Positions 10,321-22,800 are shown, counted from the stretch's first letter. The stretch is DNA of 64,000 nt from Coptis chinensis (GCA_015680905.1 CM027379.1:96151001-96215000); one strand, 5' to 3'. The notes: generated from the sequence alone by a model not told the origin. Made by a program: numbers and translations.

Positions 10321-12149
10321 AATAGTTATCCCAAGTATAATAAACCATGTATTTCTCGTTCTATATCAAACAACCCATGCCCCAAATTTATTTCGGGGTG
10401 GCGTATTTTCATCATGAAGAACAAAATACAGGTGTATCACCATTTTTTCTCATGTTTTAATGGTAATCTCTTTCATTATCTCTTCATACTTTGAGGACAA
10501 AGCATAGTTCTATTTGGGCGGTATTGTAACATTTTGAAAAAACTAAGCATTTTCTATATAGTAGATATAATAGTATATTTCTTCCTTTCAAAAATCGAAA
10601 AAAATCGAAAAAAGACCAAAAATATTTTTCTATTTAGTATTAAAAAGTCTTGTTTCGTTTTTCTATGATAAATAAAAAGTTTAGAAGTCTCATTATAGCA
10701 ATAGAGTAAGGATTCGTTCTTTGAACTTAGACTAATATATGTACAATAGTTTATGCATCTTTTCATGAATGGCATGCATCAGCATTTGTTTGTATATAGT
10801 AGTGAGTTTCCGAGACTAATGTTAGAACAATAATTAAGTTCCATATCCTGTGAGGAATCTAGCAAAAAGCCTCATCTAAATGATTATTAAGTGATGACAC
10901 AAAGGATGCCCAGATAGAAAGACCACACGTCAACTTGCTTGATCACCACGTCATATCCTAAGAGAGAATTTAGGCCCATTTTGAATCGATATAGCTAAAT
11001 AAATGTTAAAACCCCAAAAATATAGTTTTCCTCTAGTTACCCCTCTTGAGCCTTCAACATTTTCTAAAAGCCTTTTTCTTCTTCAACAAAAATTCCTAAC
11101 TCGTTACAACACACAATAAAAAGCTTACCTAGCTGATGAGTTGAGAACTGGATGGATATCAAAAAAAGAGAAGAGAAGACCTTGTACAAAAATGGAATAG
11201 TTAATTGCTTCAAAAAGAAAAAGAAAGACCCATCAAAAACCAAAGCTCCAAAAAAAATCAAAGGAGTCAAAAATCGAATCTCCCAAAAAGTCAAAATCAA
11301 AATGAGACGATATCAAAAACAAAAAGAAACAAAAAGCCAAGTTAGAACTCCCAAAAATTCAAAATCATATGGAGACACAAAGCCAAAGGGTTAAATGTAT
11401 CACAAATAGGAAGCAAAGAACAAAACGAGGTTCTTCTCTGGTTACAAGTATCTTGAAAACCCAGTTTCTCAACTTATCAGATTTTGTTTTCCCTTCCTTT
11501 TTCTTTCTAAACCATCACCCTAGCCTCGTAACTTCTAATAAAATACCTCTAACTCGATTAGGAATAGGATGGTGTGATAATAAATGGAAAGCAGGATCAA
11601 TCGACCCCAATTTCTTTGGACGTCATTTGAGTATGTGAGGAATATAAGTACCCACTACACTTGAGAGAACGAATCTTGAGTGAATCTATAAGAGATTTGT
11701 GATTGCAACACACCCTGTGAGAACCCACCTTAAGGAAACTCTCCAAAAGTCTCAGAAATGACTTTGCTTTTGCATTTTATTGCTCAAGTTTTGCACGTTT
11801 ATCTTTAGATGATTAAATTACTTTACATATGTTATTCTAAGTTCAAAGGGGCTTGTCCTTATTCCCCGCTAATGAGATGTATGGACTTCTGAAAATAAAT
11901 AAGGAAACAAGACCTTTTGTACTAAATAGAATAAGTTTGTGAGTACATTTACTAGAAAACTCTCACGAGGCTTAAAGCTCGTCCACTAGGGAACTCCTAG
12001 TGATTTAATTTAGGCCTTGTTACATATGATCAATGCAATCGCACTCTGCGAAATGAGATTAGTATAACTTACGATAAATCACTCATTTGTGATCTTAGTT
12101 TTTTCTCTCATCCTTGTGTAAGGACAAGCAAAATGCTATTTGGGGGTGG
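10321..12149 (+). mobile_element. Element B+, 3' non-coding region and polypurine tract
   Basis: No protein-coding gene is recognised over this 1.8 kb. It matches, in reverse, the 3' region of element X (50450 down to 48592): ATAATAAACCATGTATTTCTC, ACTTTGAGGACAAAGCATAG and the AAGAAAAAG-rich stretch near 11150-11350. The open frames here are lysine-rich translations of A-rich sequence. It ends with TTTGGGGGTGG at 12139-12149, next to the LTR. Confidence 0.7.
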
Positions 12150-12965
12150 TGATCAGCTCCCAAATGTCCATTTTATTACCTTTATATTATTGTATTACAA
12201 CCCTTCTTATGCTTAGGGAAAAGACAACTCGTAGCTTTTACTGCTTTTTTCAGGTTACAAAGAATTTCATACCACTTATCATAAAATAAAGCTGCGTCTT
12301 AGCACCAAAATGAGCCTTAATCATGCTTATTATGAAGACCAAAAACTACTATGAAAAAGTGTTAAAAAAGTCAAAGTCAAAAGTCAAAGCCCTCAACTCA
12401 AAAGACCAAAGATGGAGTTGAGGTATTTATCTCAAATTATTGCATTCTACAAAACCTATCTTGGTCAAGAAGAAATCAAAAAGCAAAAGCCAAAAGTGAA
12501 GTGTGAGGCGTCTCAAATGTAATGGAGAAGGGCAAATCAATAAAAGACAAAAAATTGGGGTATATAATCTAAAAGTTAGGGAGAGAGAATGCACCTAGAA
12601 TTAATCTAGTGTCATGTAGGATTTAATTTCTAGTCTTTTACATTTTCAAGTTTTTTACTTTATTTTTCTTCATTTATTTTCATTTCAATCTTGTTATTTT
12701 GCTTTATTTCAATCAATCAATCTATCTTCTTTTGTTGTTCTTGTTTAAATTTATCATTCCAATCACTTTCTTTCAATGTTTTGAGTTATTTCAATCTTCA
12801 TCAACTTAAACTTTCAATATTTTTCATTCATAAACTAAAAACTAAACTAGTTCTAAACTAAGAGTCTACCTTCTTCCTTCAAACTCCCATCATTCAAACT
12901 CTAAACAATCTAGGATGAACCACATCAAAACAAAACTTTGAGATACTCTATACTAGTCTACTTCA
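12150..12965 (+). repeat. 3' LTR of element B+ (family B)
   Basis: Starts TGATCAGCTCCCAAATG after the polypurine tract and ends about 12965, giving about 816 bases. This is close to the 833-base copy at 46638-47470. Right after it, sequence of M1's integrase resumes on the minus strand (an FYVWGI-like stretch), so B+ is inserted in M1's integrase gene. Confidence 0.75.
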
Positions 12966-13250
12966 ATACCCCAAACATAAAAAATCTCCACTATGAGAAT
13001 GGGATTTAGGGGCATCATATTACGTTAAGTAATACGCCCAAGTTGTTGACATCTAATACACACTTTGCAGTGTTCATGGGCATTTTGAAACAGGGTCGGC
13101 CAATAAAAACCGCATTGAAAAACTTTGGTAGTAGTTTTCTTTCCACTAAAATGAGCCCCACATGATTGTTCATGGTAGAAGGGTATGACTTCATTGTGCT
13201 CCCACTGGGGAATACAACGATGAATTATCTAATCCACACAATACTTAAAA
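12966..13250 (-). pseudogene. Integrase zinc-binding domain of M1, truncated
   Basis: The minus strand encodes FYHEQSCGAHF, then GFYWPTLFQNAHEHCKVC, RCQQLGRIT, a stop, and MPLNPILIVEIF. The spacing of two histidines and two cysteines (FYHEQ, GAHF, KVC, RC) is the HHCC zinc finger that begins Ty3/Gypsy integrases. The catalytic DDE core should follow but is cut off at 12965 by the B+ LTR. One TAA within it is a later lesion. It belongs to the same reading direction as the RT at 14880. Confidence 0.8.
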
Positions 13251-13439
13251 AGGTAGGGTTCATCCCAATAGTAAAGCTTAACTTTGGCTGAAAATCTCTT
13301 GCGTTCATTCCTGGACCATATATTAGGAATGATCTCGGACACTAAAAAATTAAGTATGTCCTCATACTAAGGTGCAAAAAAATTGAATAAAGATGTTCAT
13401 CCAAAAAAGAGTCAGATATCGATTCGAAATCACTATCAT

Positions 13440-14880
13440 CCTCATTAGTTAACCTAGATAAGTGATCTGCAACTACATTTTCAGCTCCTTTTTTATCCTT
13501 AATTTCTAAGGTAAATTATGTTAGGAGAAGAATCTAACGGATCAATCTCTGTTTAGCATCCTTCTTCGTGAGAAGGTACCTAAGCTCGGCATGGTCTGTA
13601 TAGACGATGGTCGTGGAACCAACCAAGTAGGGACGGAACTTATCTAAGGCATAGACAACGGCCAGAAATTCCTTTTCAATAGTAGTGTAATTACATTGAG
13701 CATCGTTTAAGATTTTACTAGCATAAAAAATAACTATGGATTTATTATCTAACTTCTCCCTAGCACACAGACCAACGAATCACTAGCATCACACATAAGT
13801 TCAAAAGGTTTAGACTAGTCTGGTGGTTGTATGATAGGTGCAGAGGTTAAAGCGGCTTTTAAAGTTTCAAAAGCCTGTTTGCAGTCATGATTAAAATTAA
13901 AAAATGGCATCTTTTAAAAATAATTTTGTTAAATGCTTAGCTATTTTTCAAAAATATTTTATGAAACGTCTGTAGAAATCTACATGGCCTAGAAAGGCCC
14001 TAATGTCCCGGACAGTCCATGATATAGGCAGAGACACTATCTTATCTAATTTAGCTTTATCTACTTTTATTCCATTCTTAGAAATAATATGACCTAATAT
14101 TATGCTTCTTATGACCATAAAATGACATTTTTCTCAGTTTAAGGCTAAGTTCTTTTCCTGGCACTGTTTCAAAACTTTAGAAAGATTTGAAAGACAATCT
14201 TCAAAGGAATGACCATGAATGGAAAAATCATCCATAAATAATTCCATGAATTTCTCCACCATGTCACTAAAAATATGTAGCATACAACGCTGGAAAGTAC
14301 CAGGTACATTACAAAGGCCAAAGGGCATCGTTTATATGCATACGTATCGAAGGGACATGTGAATATAGTCTTCTCTTGGTCATCAGGGTCAATAATAATC
14401 TGGAAATAGCCAGAGTAGCCATGTAAAAAACAATTGTAAGCATGGCCGGCTAAATATTCAAGCATTTGGTCGATAAAGGGTAAAGAAAAGTCATCCTTAC
14501 GTGTCATAGCATTAAGCTTCCTATAATCAATACAAATCAGCCACGTTATAGGAACTCGGGTGGAAACTAACTCTCCATTGGCATTACGGATGACTGTAAC
14601 ACCTGATTTCTTAGGGACTACATGAACTTGGCTCACCCATTCACTATTTGAGATGGGGTATATAATGCCAGCATCGAGTAATCTCAAAACTTCCACTCTA
14701 ACTACCTCTTTCATGGCAGAGTTCAAACGACATTGTGGCTCACAAGAGGTTTTCATATTATCCTCCAGATGTATACCATGTTTGCATACACTAGGGTCAA
14801 TACCCTTAATATCATCTAAGGACCAACCAAACGCAAAATGGTGTCACAAATAACCCTAATCAAATTTGCCTTTTCAGTAG
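13440..14880 (-). pseudogene. Reverse transcriptase and RNase H of element M1
   Basis: Ty3/Gypsy pol, converting element RNA into DNA in the particle. Reading leftward: VLRLLDAGIIYPIS and WVSQVHVVPKKSG (fingers), CIDYRKLNAMTRKDDFSLPF, LDGY-type segment as LHGYSGYFQI, then after a frameshift near 14330 RMPFGLCNVPGTFQRCM and the catalytic LFMDDFSIHG (usual YVDDF). Then GHIISKNGIKVDKAK, RAFLGHVDFYRRFI and the RNase H start [13 protein letters not shown]. Several stops follow in RNase H (13500-13800). The two DD residues of RT survive. The pattern is that of the Athila-like clade. This is the only RT in the window. Confidence 0.9.
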
Positions 14881-14887
14881 CAGATAA

Positions 14888-15217
14888 CTAAATTGATATA
14901 ATAATCGGATGAGTGCCATCCAGATCTAGATGAATATACTTTAACTCAGTGGGAAGAGGTGTAAGCTCAAGGGTAGGAGGACTGGGAATGAGGGATTCAG
15001 GATGGTCTTCCTCCTCTACAACGCAAATTTGTTCAGGAATGAGTTCTTCATACTCAAAAGCTAGATCTATTGAGCGGTCATGGATAGGAGTAGATTCTAA
15101 GAGGGCATGTACTTCTTGGATGTAAGAATCCTCAGTACTACCAAAGGAAATGAATTGGTGAATCTGATTTTCTGGAAAAGTTTTGTTAAAGTAATCTTGG
15201 GCAAGGCTCTCTATCAT
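14888..15217 (-). CDS. M1 linker region between protease and RT
   Basis: An acidic, proline-rich stretch beginning MIESLAQDYFNKTFP and continuing through EYEELIPEQICVVEEEDHPE. The MIESLAQDYFN start is shared with the downstream parts of the E3 and E5 protease ORFs (MIESLAHDYF at about 35174, MIESLAQDYF at 56397). It therefore belongs to the same gag-pol polyprotein and not to a separate gene. It is separated from the protease ORF by a stop and a short frame change near 15250. Confidence 0.6.
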   Translation of the reverse strand: MIESLAQDYFNKTFPENQIHQFISFGSTEDSYIQEVHALLESTPIHDRSIDLAFEYEELIPEQICVVEEEDHPESLIPSPPTLELTPLPTELKYIHLDLDGTHPIIISI

Positions 15218-15250
15218 GCTAATTTCTCCATCTATAGTCGTGTCTGGTGT

Positions 15251-16252
15251 TTATTGCATCATCTTAAAAACATTTACCTTAACAGCAAGGTTTCCAAAGA
15301 AAATGTACATCGAACCATTGTGGCAATTAATGAGGGCATTAGCAGTTGCCAAGAAAGGGCGCCCTAAGATGATAGGAATAGAGTCATGAGTGACATCTGT
15401 GTCTAGAATGACAAAATCCGCTAGATAATAGAAGTCTTGAACTTTAACAAGAATATTTTCAACTATGCCATTAGGATACTTAATCGAATGATCGTCTAAC
15501 AGCAAAGTCATTTTAGTCAGTTTTAGATCATGTATACCTAGTTGTTTATAAAGGCAAAACGAGACTAAGTTAACACTCAGCCCTAGATCTAGAAGATCAG
15601 TTATGGTGAAAGTATCGCCTAAGGTGCATTGTACAGTGAGATGACCAAAGTCCTTGTAGTTAATGATTTTGTTGTGCTCAGATAAAGAGGGAAATTGCTC
15701 TGTTAAGAAGGTTTTTTTAGATATGTTTGTTTTCCTCTTTGTGGTGCACAAATCTTTAAGAAACTTAGCATGTTTTGGAAGACGTTTTATGGCACCAAAG
15801 AAAGGTAGGTTTATAGCATAAGGATCAATAGGAGTATTGACCTTTTCTTTAACTTTTGTTGATTTCCCCTTAGGTTGAGGTTTAGCTGGTACTTCTACAG
15901 TGGTAGGATATTTAGTTTCAACTATGGTATCTAGTAAGATTCCATTATCTTTTTCAGGTTGTAGGGAATCTTCTAGCACAATCACTTTTTTGTTAACCAC
16001 TATCCCTAAACGGAAAGTAGTTATAGCCTTTAATTCTCCCTGGATTAAATTTTCTTTACTAGGATTACCAGTTAATTCAAAGGTTGTGTTTGTTGATTTT
16101 GGATTAGGTACGGGTTGAACTGGAAACACGCCTTTTTGTTGGGTCTTTTCATGGACTAACTGTTGGATGGATTGTTGGATAGCTAGTAATATCTGTTGTT
16201 GAGCTTGCATGTATGTATCGAATCTATCGGGCAGGGAAGGTTGAGCAACCAC
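15251..16252 (-). CDS. M1 gag end and aspartic protease
   Basis: A 333-residue open frame, the longest in the window. It starts with a glutamine-rich helical segment (QAQQQILLAIQQSIQQL), has a lysine/proline-rich linker, the conserved NLPFFGAIKRLPKHAKFLKDL, then the protease: CTLGDTFTITDLLDLGLSVN and later VILDTDVTHDSIPIILGRPF. In related copies the active site reads DLGAS. Here it is DLGLS, so the alanine is replaced and activity is doubtful. The ILGRPF motif is typical of retroelement proteases. It continues from gag across a frame break near 16260. Confidence 0.85.
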   Translation of the reverse strand: MVAQPSLPDRFDTYMQAQQQILLAIQQSIQQLVHEKTQQKGVFPVQPVPNPKSTNTTFELTGNPSKENLIQGELKAITTFRLGIVVNKKVIVLEDSLQPEKDNGILLDTIVETKYPTTVEVPAKPQPKGKSTKVKEKVNTPIDPYAINLPFFGAIKRLPKHAKFLKDLCTTKRKTNISKKTFLTEQFPSLSEHNKIINYKDFGHLTVQCTLGDTFTITDLLDLGLSVNLVSFCLYKQLGIHDLKLTKMTLLLDDHSIKYPNGIVENILVKVQDFYYLADFVILDTDVTHDSIPIILGRPFLATANALINCHNGSMYIFFGNLAVKVNVFKMMQ

Positions 16253-17216
16253 AGGTTGTGTAACATGAACTATCTCACATTGATTATTAACTGGTGAATT
16301 TTGATAGTTGTTATTAAGCGGGACGATACTTCTATTATTATTATAATTACTTTGCCATTGTCCTTGCCTTGGTTGATATTGATTGTAGTTGTTATTAGAC
16401 CTAATGTTTTGATTAATAAAACTTGGAGGTGCGGCTTGATGGTGATTATTATGCCAACTAAAATTGGGATTTTGTCTCCAAGGTGTGTTAGGTATATTAA
16501 AAGCGTAGACATCTTCTGGCTGTGGTGGCGGTTGTTCATAAGCAAGAGGACAATAATGATCGGAATGCTCAAGACTAAAACATAAATTACAATGAGGAAA
16601 GGTTATATTAGGATCTTTATATTATGACAGGAGTGGGTTTCACTTCTTGTTTATTTACAGAAAGGGCATCTACCTTACAAGTGAGGCATTTTATTAAAGT
16701 TCTAAGTTCAGGACCTAGTTTAACCTCAAACATACTAGCTGCCTTAGCTATAGAAGAAGAAGGGATAGAGCCAGAGTAATCGTTACCTCCCCAGTTATTA
16801 CTTATCTTGGATTGATTATCTAGAAAATTATAAGCATCTGTGGCTCCTTTACCTAGGAAATTACCGCCATTCATGATATCTAAAGTTTCATTATGATGTT
16901 GGGATGGGCCTTTGAAGAAGGCACGAACTGGTGTGTCTTTACCAAGATTATGATGGGGACAATCTACTAGAAGATCAGTGAAACAATTCCAAGCCTCACA
17001 AAAGGATTCTTGAGGCTTTTGGCGAAAGAAATGAATATTTTGAACCATCTTATCAGTCTTCTGTGGTGAGTGATAAGAGCCCAAAACTGTAGTTTCAACC
17101 CCTTAATAGTATTATATATAAGCCAATTATGTTTCTAATAAATAAGAGTTAGTAATGTTTACATGTTTTTATATATTTCAGGTCTTGGAATCAATTATGT
17201 GAAGAAATACCTCACT

Positions 17217-17676
17217 TTTGCAAGAGAAAAAAGTCAAATTGCTTGCTAGAGAAATTATATGATTAAATCCCAAGTTTCAAGAAGAAAAAACCTTTTTAAG
17301 GCCTAGTCAAAGCTAAAAAGTCAAAGTCAACATGGGTAGAAAAAGAGTAGAAAAATCAATAGAACTTTGGCAGGCCATATCTTTGGACTCAGACCTCGAA
17401 ATGGAGCCTATTATATGTCAAAACGATCGACTCGGAAAGAGCTTTCTTTGCAAGAGAAAAAAGTCAAATTGCTTGCTAGAGAAATTATATGATTAAATCC
17501 CAAGTTTCAAGAAGAAAAAACCTTTTTAAGGCCTAGTCAAAGCTGAAAAGTCAAAGTCAACACGGGTAGAAAAAGAGTAGAAAAATCAATAGAACTTTGG
17601 CAGGCCATATCTTTGGACTCAGACCTCGAAATGGATCCTATTATATGTCAAAACGATCGACTCGGAAAGAGCTTTC
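17217..17676. repeat. 230-base tandem duplication inside the A2 5' LTR
   Basis: Copy 1 is 17217-17446 and copy 2 is 17447-17676. Both start TTTGCAAGAGAAAAAAGTC and end GAAAGAGCTTTC. By eye they differ at only a few bases (for example CATGGG/CACGGG near 17333 and GGAGCC/GGATCC near 17405). The 3' LTR of the same element has one copy. Confidence 0.95.
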
Positions 17677-17918
17677 TAATGGTTGAAACCTTGACCAAAT
17701 CAGAATAATAAAATTGGATGAAAAGGGTGTTGAAGTAAATTCTCGCAGAGAAACCCTTTTTAGACTTAAGTAATTAGGTTTTGGGCTTGATTTAGTTACA
17801 CAAAATGCAGCTCCAAAGCCCATGCACAAAATTATAAATCTAACCCTCTCCTATATAAAAAAGGTTAGGGCTAAACAAAACTTGGATACTCCCCTTTCTA
17901 GTTTAGTTGTAAATTAGG

Positions 17919-17920
<2 letters not shown>

Positions 17921-17968
<48 letters not shown>
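17921..17968. repeat. (CT)n microsatellite in the A2 5' LTR
   Basis: About 48 bases of TC repeat, followed after a short gap by another CT-rich stretch near 17986. It sits at the same position as the longer run in the A1 LTR. Confidence 0.95.
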
Positions 17969-17969
<1 letters not shown>

Positions 17970-18761
17970 GTTAGAATAATTTAGCTCTCTCTCTCCCCTT
18001 TCTTTAGTTTAATATAGTTTAAGTAATTAGGGTTTTTAATTGTAGCCTCCATAAAACTTCTATTAAAATACCTTCAAGTTATTATTATTATTCAATTCAA
18101 TTCAATTGCTTCTCTTTCTACTATGTCTTCTTTTCATTCTTTTCTTCATGATAGTCCCATGAATCAAAGCTAAACTCCCATTAGAGGGAGTTTGAATGAA
18201 GCTTTGAGAGGTCTTGATTTGTTAGTATAGATTTGTTGTTTAGGGTTTCAAGTTTAAGTGTTTCTTGTCTTAGAGATAAGAAGAGTTTAACCTAAACTAG
18301 AGAATAGTGAGTTTCCCATGAGAATGGGAACAAGCTTTCTCTCATGCTAATTAGTTTATGACTAGAGATGGTATAAAGTAATTAGGGATCATTAAAGGTC
18401 TAGTATTTATATTTTAACCTTGTGTGAGAATATCTAGACTAGGGTTTTCTATAAAAATCTATGCTAGCATGTTAAGAAATTAAAAAGTGGATTTCAATCT
18501 CTCTCTCTATTCTTCTCCATATTTTATTCAAGTCATATTCAATTGCTTTAATTAAATTAGTATAAGTTAAATTCATATATTTAGTTTCATAGTATAAATT
18601 CACATCCATAAATATTGCTCTCACTATTGTTTCCTTGTATTTTATTAGTTGAATTCATTTAAGTGTAGAAAGTTAAGAGTGGAACGATTCCGTACTCTCT
18701 ATATTGCATAAATATATATGTGAGAGTAGGAAATAAATAATTGATAACGTAAGACTAATAA

Positions 18762-19812
18762 TACTTTTGACCCTTATGCTAAATATAGAGATAAACCACC
18801 GTATCCCCAGAGACTAGTTGTGTCTATAAAGGATGAGAATTTTGATGAGATTAGGGAAGTGTTTAAAAATCTGACTATAAACCTACCTTTTCTAGATGCT
18901 ATTAAAAGTCTACCTAGATACGCTAAGTTTCTAAAAGAGTTGTGCACCAAGAAGAGGAAAACCAACATACCCAAAAAAGCCTTCTTAACTGAACAATATC
19001 ATTGTTTATCTGAACATAACGGAATTATTAAGTACAAGGACCCTGGTCATCCTACTGTATAATGCACCTTGGGAAATTACTTCATAACAACTGCTCTATT
19101 AGACCTGGGGGCGAGTGTTAACTTACTACTTTTTTATTTATATAAACAACTAGGTCTAACAAAACTTCAACCAACTAAAATGACTTTGCAGTTAGCTGAT
19201 CGTTCTATTAAGTACCCCAAAGGCGTAGTTGAAAATATTCTCGTTAAAGTTCAAGACTTTTACTAACCAGCCAACTTTGTTATTCTCGACACAGAAGTTA
19301 CTCATGATTCCATTCCTATCATCTTAGAGTGTCCTTTCTTAGCCAATGCCCAAATCAATTTTCAAGAAGGCTCAATGCCTCTTTCTTTTGGAAATCATTC
19401 TATGGAAGTTAACATGTTTGGACAAAAGTATGGACAACTAGGTTTGCCTATAGAAGGAGAAGTGAAGTCCATTGAGTGTTTTGTATATCACATTAGTGCA
19501 GCCGATGCTTTCGTCCCCACACTAGTAGATCCTCCTCTTATGGAAGAAGACAAAGATCACAATTTTGACTCCCTAGACGTAGATGAAATCGAGGGAGATT
19601 TCCTTCGACTCTTTTGCAACCCTTCTTCACCACCTCACGAGTCCCCTCCTATTGACATCCATTCACCCCTCGATGCCATGACGGAAGAAGAATTTTTCAA
19701 CCTCTATCCCACTGATTCTTCTGACCCACCTATTGAAGAATGTCTTGCATATCTTAAGGCTTCTGATGATCTAGAATTGAGAACACTAGTTGAGCACCAT
19801 TCACCCACCTAA
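18762..19812 (+). pseudogene. A2 aspartic protease region (gag end missing)
   Basis: Reads into INLPFLDAIKSLPRYAKFLK, then CTLGNYFITTALLDLGASVN with an intact DLGAS protease site, then SIKYPKGVVENILVKVQDFY and VILDTEVTHDSIPIILECPF. Nonsense codons at about 19060 and 19264 break it. The GRPF motif is changed to ECPF. A long acidic tail follows (DEIEGDFLRLFCN, EECLAYLKASDDLELRTL), also present in E3, ending at 19812. It is the only coding region of A2. Confidence 0.85.
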
Positions 19813-22800
19813 CATTCTCATGTCACTCATTCACCTTCCATCATCAATATTTCCCACCTTCCACCTTTTCAAAGGAACCTTGAGTTTGCACTTGACTTTC
19901 TTGCTTTTCTTGTGCTTCATGATTTTCTAAACCCTCCTGATACGGAAATAATACCTAAGGACAAGCCACTTGACACCTTTATTTTCAGATTTGAGACAGT
20001 TCATACTTACGCCATGAATGAGTTTTGTGCTAAGCCCACCTTCTCATTTTTTTTTCATTCCTTCCTTCTAAAACTTATCCATATCCCACGTATCCATAAA
20101 CAACCATCCATTTTCTCATGATCATTCACTTGGACACCCTTTCGATCAAAGAAGAAGAAGAAGAAGGTGCATACTCTGTTACGATCTAGCTCTATCAGGC
20201 TTCACTCTCATTCCACTAAGCTGCATCGTACAACATCTTGGTGCTTGATTCTGTTTGGGGGTGCTTTTTGTAATAGTTGTTTATAGAAAGACCCCCAAAT
20301 TTTTTGGTTGTTGATATATGGTAATCAACACGTATATATATATATATTAGTAAGTCTCGGGAATCTGACTTTAAAATACCCAAGTTTTTGTACAAGACCA
20401 CCTTTCTGGAATATAGGCCACAAAATTTTTCAAACTTAAAAAGAGTTTTCAAATTTTGTTTGGGGTGGCGTATTTTTGTATTTTATTTCAAATCTTTTTG
20501 CCACCCTTTGCATGTCATGTTTACTCTAGTAGAGTCCATGTAAGTTAGTACGTAACAGTTTAATTGTGTTTCATGTTATCATATTTTCTTTATAATATTT
20601 CTGTTACAGGTACTACCAATTTTTGTCACGTTTCTATGATAAATTCTTTCCATATCTCTTTACACTTTAAGACAAAGCGTTCGATTGTTTGGGGGTGGGA
20701 TACAAACATTTGCAAAAATTAGGCACTTTTAGGATGTAAATTACGCACTTTTCTTTATAAAATATTAAAAATCATAAAAATTAGTAAGTTATATAATTTA
20801 ATTGTGCTATTAATTTATTTCATGAACCCCCTTCTCCCAAATTGTTTGGAGGTGATATATTTAATTTTAGCACATTATACGTTCACATATTAAAATTGCA
20901 TGTATAAATATCAAAATATAGAATCTATAGGCCTTGTTGATTTTATTAGGATGCATAATGTAATTAGGTACCTTAATTTCGTGAAATTCACTATTTCATA
21001 GAATTTCGGAAGCTAATCCGATAGGAGCCACGATAGGCGCATGCTTGATTTGTGAACGTATGGAATTATTTTATTTACGTTAGAGTCCGCTTATGTCCCA
21101 AGCATTATTTATTATTTCATGTTATCCCCATAACGGGAGGAACTCATATAGGAGTTATGTATGATTTTATTTCTTTATATTAGTATAGATTAACCTTCTT
21201 TTTCAGGTGCTCCCATTTACAAGCACGTTTCTATGGTACTCTCTATCCTTTATTTTTATTCCATCCTTTGGGGAAAAAGCATGATTCTATTTGGGGGTGG
21301 TATAGAAACACGTTGTAAATGTTTAAGCATATATTAGGTTGTATATTACGTATTATTTGTCTTATGAAAATTAGAAAAAATAAATAAAAAGTATAGTTTT
21401 TTGCTATGCACTTTGAGATAATGGTATTGTTCCCTTCTCCATAATGATATTAGTCTTGAAATCTCACGTAGTACTTGAATTATGATTTAATTTTTGAAAC
21501 TTAGATTAATAAATAGATAATAGTCATTACATCTTTTATGAACATCTTGCATGAGCATCTATGATTGTACTTGGCAATATTTTTTTGAGACTCAGGTTAG
21601 AGTACTTAATACATATCCTGTGAGCATCTAGCCAAAAAGCCCATATGAATTAATATCTGAGTGATGACACAAGGGAGAAGTTAATTCCAAATAGAGAAAT
21701 CACACGTCTACTTACTTGATCACCATACCATATCCTAAGCGAGAATTTGGGCCCTCTTTGGACCGATATAGCAAGAAATTTACACATATGAAATTTATTA
21801 TCCGCTAGTCACCCCACTGAGTCTTTCATTAGCCTTTTCACAAACCCCAAATCCTTTACCCAATAAAACAAAATAAAAAATAAAATCAGCCAACCTATCT
21901 AGATAAGTCTGAGAAATAGGATGAGTGAAGAAAATATAAAAGAAAAACCTGTGTAAACAAAAATTAGTTAGTTTCTTCGAAAGAAAAAGAAATAGAAAAG
22001 GAAAAGAAAAGAAAGCTTCCAAAAATTGAAATAAAATAAAAAGTTAGAACTCCAAAAATAGAATCAAAATGAGTCAAAAGCCAAAACAAAAGGGCTAAGG
22101 ATGAAAACAAAGTGTAGAAGTAAAATAAGAACAATGTTTTCTCTAGTTACATAATATGAAGACCCTATTTTCTCAGATTTGTCTTTTTGAATATCCATTT
22201 CCTTCCTTCTTTAATTAATACATATTCCCCGTATTACCTAATATAGACTTCTAGCTCAATTAGGAATAGGTTGGTGTGATAGTAAGTAGTAGATGTGTTT
22301 GATCGACCTCGGATTCCTTGGATTATTGTCATTGAGATTATGAGGAAATATGTGCCCACTGCACAATGGTGTTAGCAAACTTGAGTGGAAAAATCAGAGT
22401 GTTATGTGTCTTGACACATTCCTTGTGAAAACCTACTTAGGTACGCTACCCAAAAGTTTCAGAAAAAGACCTGCCATTGCATTTCATATCATAGTTCATT
22501 TTATAGTTATTTATGTTCAGATGATTTAATTATTATGCATGCATTAATTTAGGAGTTAGAGTGATGATCCTTGTTTAAATGCTAGTTAGATGTATAGATA
22601 TCTAAAATAAATTAGAGGACAATTACTTTTATTTCTCAGTCGTTGTAATATAAATGAAGTTTGTGAGTACCTTCTCTAAAAAACTCTCACGAGGCTATAA
22701 CTCGTCCACTAGAGAATTCTTAGTGGTTTAAAGCCTTATTATATATAGTCAATGCAATTGCACTCAGCAAAACGAGAGTAGTTAGGAATACATTTTTGGC

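Larger units (their letters stand above)
17071..18757 (+). repeat. 5' LTR of A2, with internal duplication and deleted end
   Basis: Begins TGATAAGAGCCCAAAACTG. It is longer than its partner because of a 230-base tandem duplication (17217-17676) and a longer CT run. It stops at GATAACGTAAGACTAA near 18757, where protease-region sequence begins, so about 60 bases of LTR end, the primer-binding site and gag are missing. Confidence 0.85.

Noticed and set aside
11064..11640. Lysine-rich frames on both strands in the B+ 3' region
   Set aside because: A-rich simple sequence that recurs inverted in X (49400-49700) without frame conservation.
21798..22022. Phe-rich minus-strand frame
   Set aside because: Antisense of the A2 3' non-coding region; no conservation with E3/E5 as protein.
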